Assembly (NCBI GenBank): GCA_964445375.1
Contig: CAYUKO010000055.1
Location: 1-22,962 of the forward strand
Direction of reading: 5' to 3'
Source of the DNA: COE1 sp964445375
Lineage (GTDB): Bacteria > Bacillota > Clostridia > Lachnospirales > Lachnospiraceae
Length of the DNA stretch: 22,962 nucleotides
In this document: positions 21,737 through 22,962 of the stretch, in pieces
How positions within the stretch are numbered: position 1 is the stretch's first letter
Layout of the letters: the number at the start of each line of letters is the position of its first letter
Program-made: the position numbers and the translations under genes
The notes under the pieces: generated by a model
The model's input: the letters and a program-made list of their open reading frames with translations, nothing else
Told to the model about the DNA's origin: nothing
Database searches by the model: none

Positions 21737-22813
21737 ATGGAAATGAATCAAAGAGAAAAGAAGAAATTGATTATCTACATTGCAGTTGCATATGGAATTA
21801 CATATCTTATGGGATTGCTTATGTGGTATGGGTACACGAAGGGATATGATTTGGGTGTATTTGGAACGGCGCAAATGATGTATCCGGCAGCAGGAGTTAT
21901 GTTGGCACTTTTCGTTACGAATAAGGGTGAAAAGAAGTTGCCGAAGGGCTTTTTTATTGTGACTCTGGTTACTACAATCGCTTGTCTTGTGTTATCTGTA
22001 CTTTCTGTATGCAGTCCTTGTCCAGATCTGGAGCTGTCTGGAATGACAATAGGTGTATATGATCTGATTAGTCAGTACTGCTTGATTATTGGTAGTGTCG
22101 TTGCATTAATATGCCTTGCTATCGCAGGAAAAGAAAAGAGAAAGAATGCAGGACTGAGCTGGCATAGCTGGAAGAATACAATACTTGTCATTGTTATTTT
22201 TATTGCTATTTATTTTGCAAGAACTATCGTTTCTGTAATGGCATCTGGTGTTATGGAAGGTGTTGGATTACAATACTTCAAGGAATGGTTGCAGATTTTT
22301 GAAAATCCAAATGTATGGTCATCTATTGTAGCATTACCAATTAATGCGATTCTGGTATTTCTTCCATTCTTCGGTGAAGAGTATGGATGGAGATATTATC
22401 TTCAGCCTGTTTTACAGAAAAAGTTTGGTTTGAGAGCAGGAGTCATTATATTAGGTATTGTATGGGGCTTATGGCATGCGCCGCTTGATTTCTTTTTCTA
22501 TACGACAACAACTGGAGTCCAGATGCTCATTAGCCAGATTATAACTTGCGTTTCGTTGGGAATCTTTTTTGCATATGCCTATATGAAAACACAGAATATC
22601 TGGTCGGTTGTGTGTCTGCATTTCTTAAATAATAATCTGATTCCGATTATTACAGGCACTCTGTCCGCAGATGTAATTGAAGATCAGGTGATTGCATGGA
22701 GTGATATTCCGGTTTTATTTGTGCTGAATGGTTTATGCTTCGGTTTCTTCTTATTAGCTGATGTGTTCACGAAGAAAGAGGATGAGCAGGTTAGTAATTC
22801 AACAGCAGCATAA
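21737..22813 (+). CDS. CPBP-family intramembrane metalloprotease (CAAX protease-like)
   Basis: A polytopic membrane protein of about 358 residues with roughly eight hydrophobic segments. The three motifs of the CPBP/Abi family are present in order: FFGEEYGWRYYLQP (EExxxR), GIVWGLWHAPLDFFFY (FxxxH-like, here WGLWH) and CLHFLNNN (HxxxN). These form the glutamate/histidine metal site of Rce1-like proteases. In Firmicutes such genes are often near bacteriocins, but no peptide precursor or peptidase gene is visible here. Three ATGs lie close together (21731, 21737, 21743); GGGAG at 21723-21727 fits 21737 best (9 bases). An upstream extension to 21635 lies in promoter sequence and is rejected. Substrate unknown. 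Confidence 0.88.
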   Translation: MEMNQREKKKLIIYIAVAYGITYLMGLLMWYGYTKGYDLGVFGTAQMMYPAAGVMLALFVTNKGEKKLPKGFFIVTLVTTIACLVLSVLSVCSPCPDLELSGMTIGVYDLISQYCLIIGSVVALICLAIAGKEKRKNAGLSWHSWKNTILVIVIFIAIYFARTIVSVMASGVMEGVGLQYFKEWLQIFENPNVWSSIVALPINAILVFLPFFGEEYGWRYYLQPVLQKKFGLRAGVIILGIVWGLWHAPLDFFFYTTTTGVQMLISQIITCVSLGIFFAYAYMKTQNIWSVVCLHFLNNNLIPIITGTLSADVIEDQVIAWSDIPVLFVLNGLCFGFFLLADVFTKKEDEQVSNSTAA

Positions 22814-22830
22814 GAGACATAGTAATAGGA

Positions 22831-22962
22831 TCATTTTTTTGATTTAGAGATGGCGGGAGAAATCCCGCCATTTAATGCACCATTGATATGTACTTCTAAT
22901 TGGGGTTCACAACCATCAGCAATAAGTAAGCTAGTGATATCAAAAAGATAATAGGGTAAAAT
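22831..22962 (-). pseudogene. C-terminal fragment resembling carboxymuconolactone decarboxylase (partial, probably decayed)
   Basis: On the minus strand one frame is open from the right edge to TGA at 22831-22833. It reads LFDITSLLIADGCEPQLEVH followed by INGALN. This resembles the helix GGCEPQL-x-HI-x-ALN of the AhpD/carboxymuconolactone decarboxylase family. In complete family members a further helix usually follows (VGxTxEEIxE); here it is replaced by GGISPAISKSKK and a stop, running through the hairpin at 22850-22871. I read it as a truncated gene whose 5' part lies beyond the window. The call is from memory of the family and short, so only moderate. Confidence 0.45.
22850..22873. terminator. 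Hairpin after the CPBP gene
   Basis: A perfect 9-bp stem ATGGCGGGA/TCCCGCCAT (22850-22858 and 22863-22871) with a GAAA tetraloop and only a short T tail to the right. It has T7 on the left at 22834-22840, 9 bases away, so it might also act for the minus strand. 37 bases after the CPBP stop. Confidence 0.6.

Noticed and set aside
21635..22813. Bacteriocin-immunity locus around the CPBP protease
   Set aside because: No precursor peptide, transporter or regulator gene is near it; its neighbours are coat genes.

Overview
The window looks like chromosomal core sequence from an anaerobic, spore-forming, low-GC Firmicute, most likely of the Lachnospiraceae (inference). Pointers are A+T-rich DNA with strong AGGAGG-type ribosome sites, the der-plsY-gpsA gene order, an oxygen-sensitive NrdD/NrdG ribonucleotide reductase, sporulation genes (spoIVA, a spoVAF-like gene, cotJABC) and a long clostridial form of Prs. 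There is no rRNA, tRNA, CRISPR array, insertion sequence or recognisable phage module.

Layout. 1-2150: the 3' part of tyrS converges on prs across one bidirectional terminator. prs and the der operon diverge from back-to-back promoters, and the der leader still holds what looks like the last codons of a lost DUF512 gene. 2163-7284: der, plsY and gpsA, then a MoxR-type AAA+ ATPase and a CoxE-like VWA protein. 7368-9866: two uncommon genes, a cysteine-cluster protein with 17 tandem Tyr-centred pentapeptides and a membrane protein with TrkA-like Rossmann regions and a C-terminal RyR domain. 9864-11407: spoIVA under a sigma-E-type promoter. 11469-14373: cdd, a membrane-anchored MutS-like ATPase, rnhA and a 50-residue membrane peptide. 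14374-18077: a long leader with a promoter and two NrdR-like boxes, then nrdD, nrdG and a dUTPase gene with an altered active-site region. 18100-20381: a secreted CAP-domain protein, then a spoVAF-like gene under a sigma-G-type promoter. 20418-21553 (minus strand): cotJA-cotJB-cotJC with overlapping stop and start codons. 21657-22813: a CPBP membrane protease. The right edge holds a minus-strand fragment resembling carboxymuconolactone decarboxylase.

Functional links. tyrS and der serve translation and ribosome assembly; plsY and gpsA make phospholipid precursors; prs, cdd, nrdDG and dut supply nucleotides, with NrdDG and dUTPase probably co-transcribed. spoIVA, the spoVAF-like gene and cotJ belong to sporulation and germination.

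The most striking observation is an architecture shared by spoIVA and the spoVAF-like gene. Each has a sporulation-sigma -10 element inside the loop region of an intrinsic terminator. The 5' arm lies upstream of the predicted start of transcription, the 3' arm carries the ribosome-binding site, and the U-tract abuts the ATG. Read-through transcripts should fold and stop, while the genes' own sporulation transcripts lack the 5' arm and stay open. This rests on reading the sequence by eye and has not been tested.
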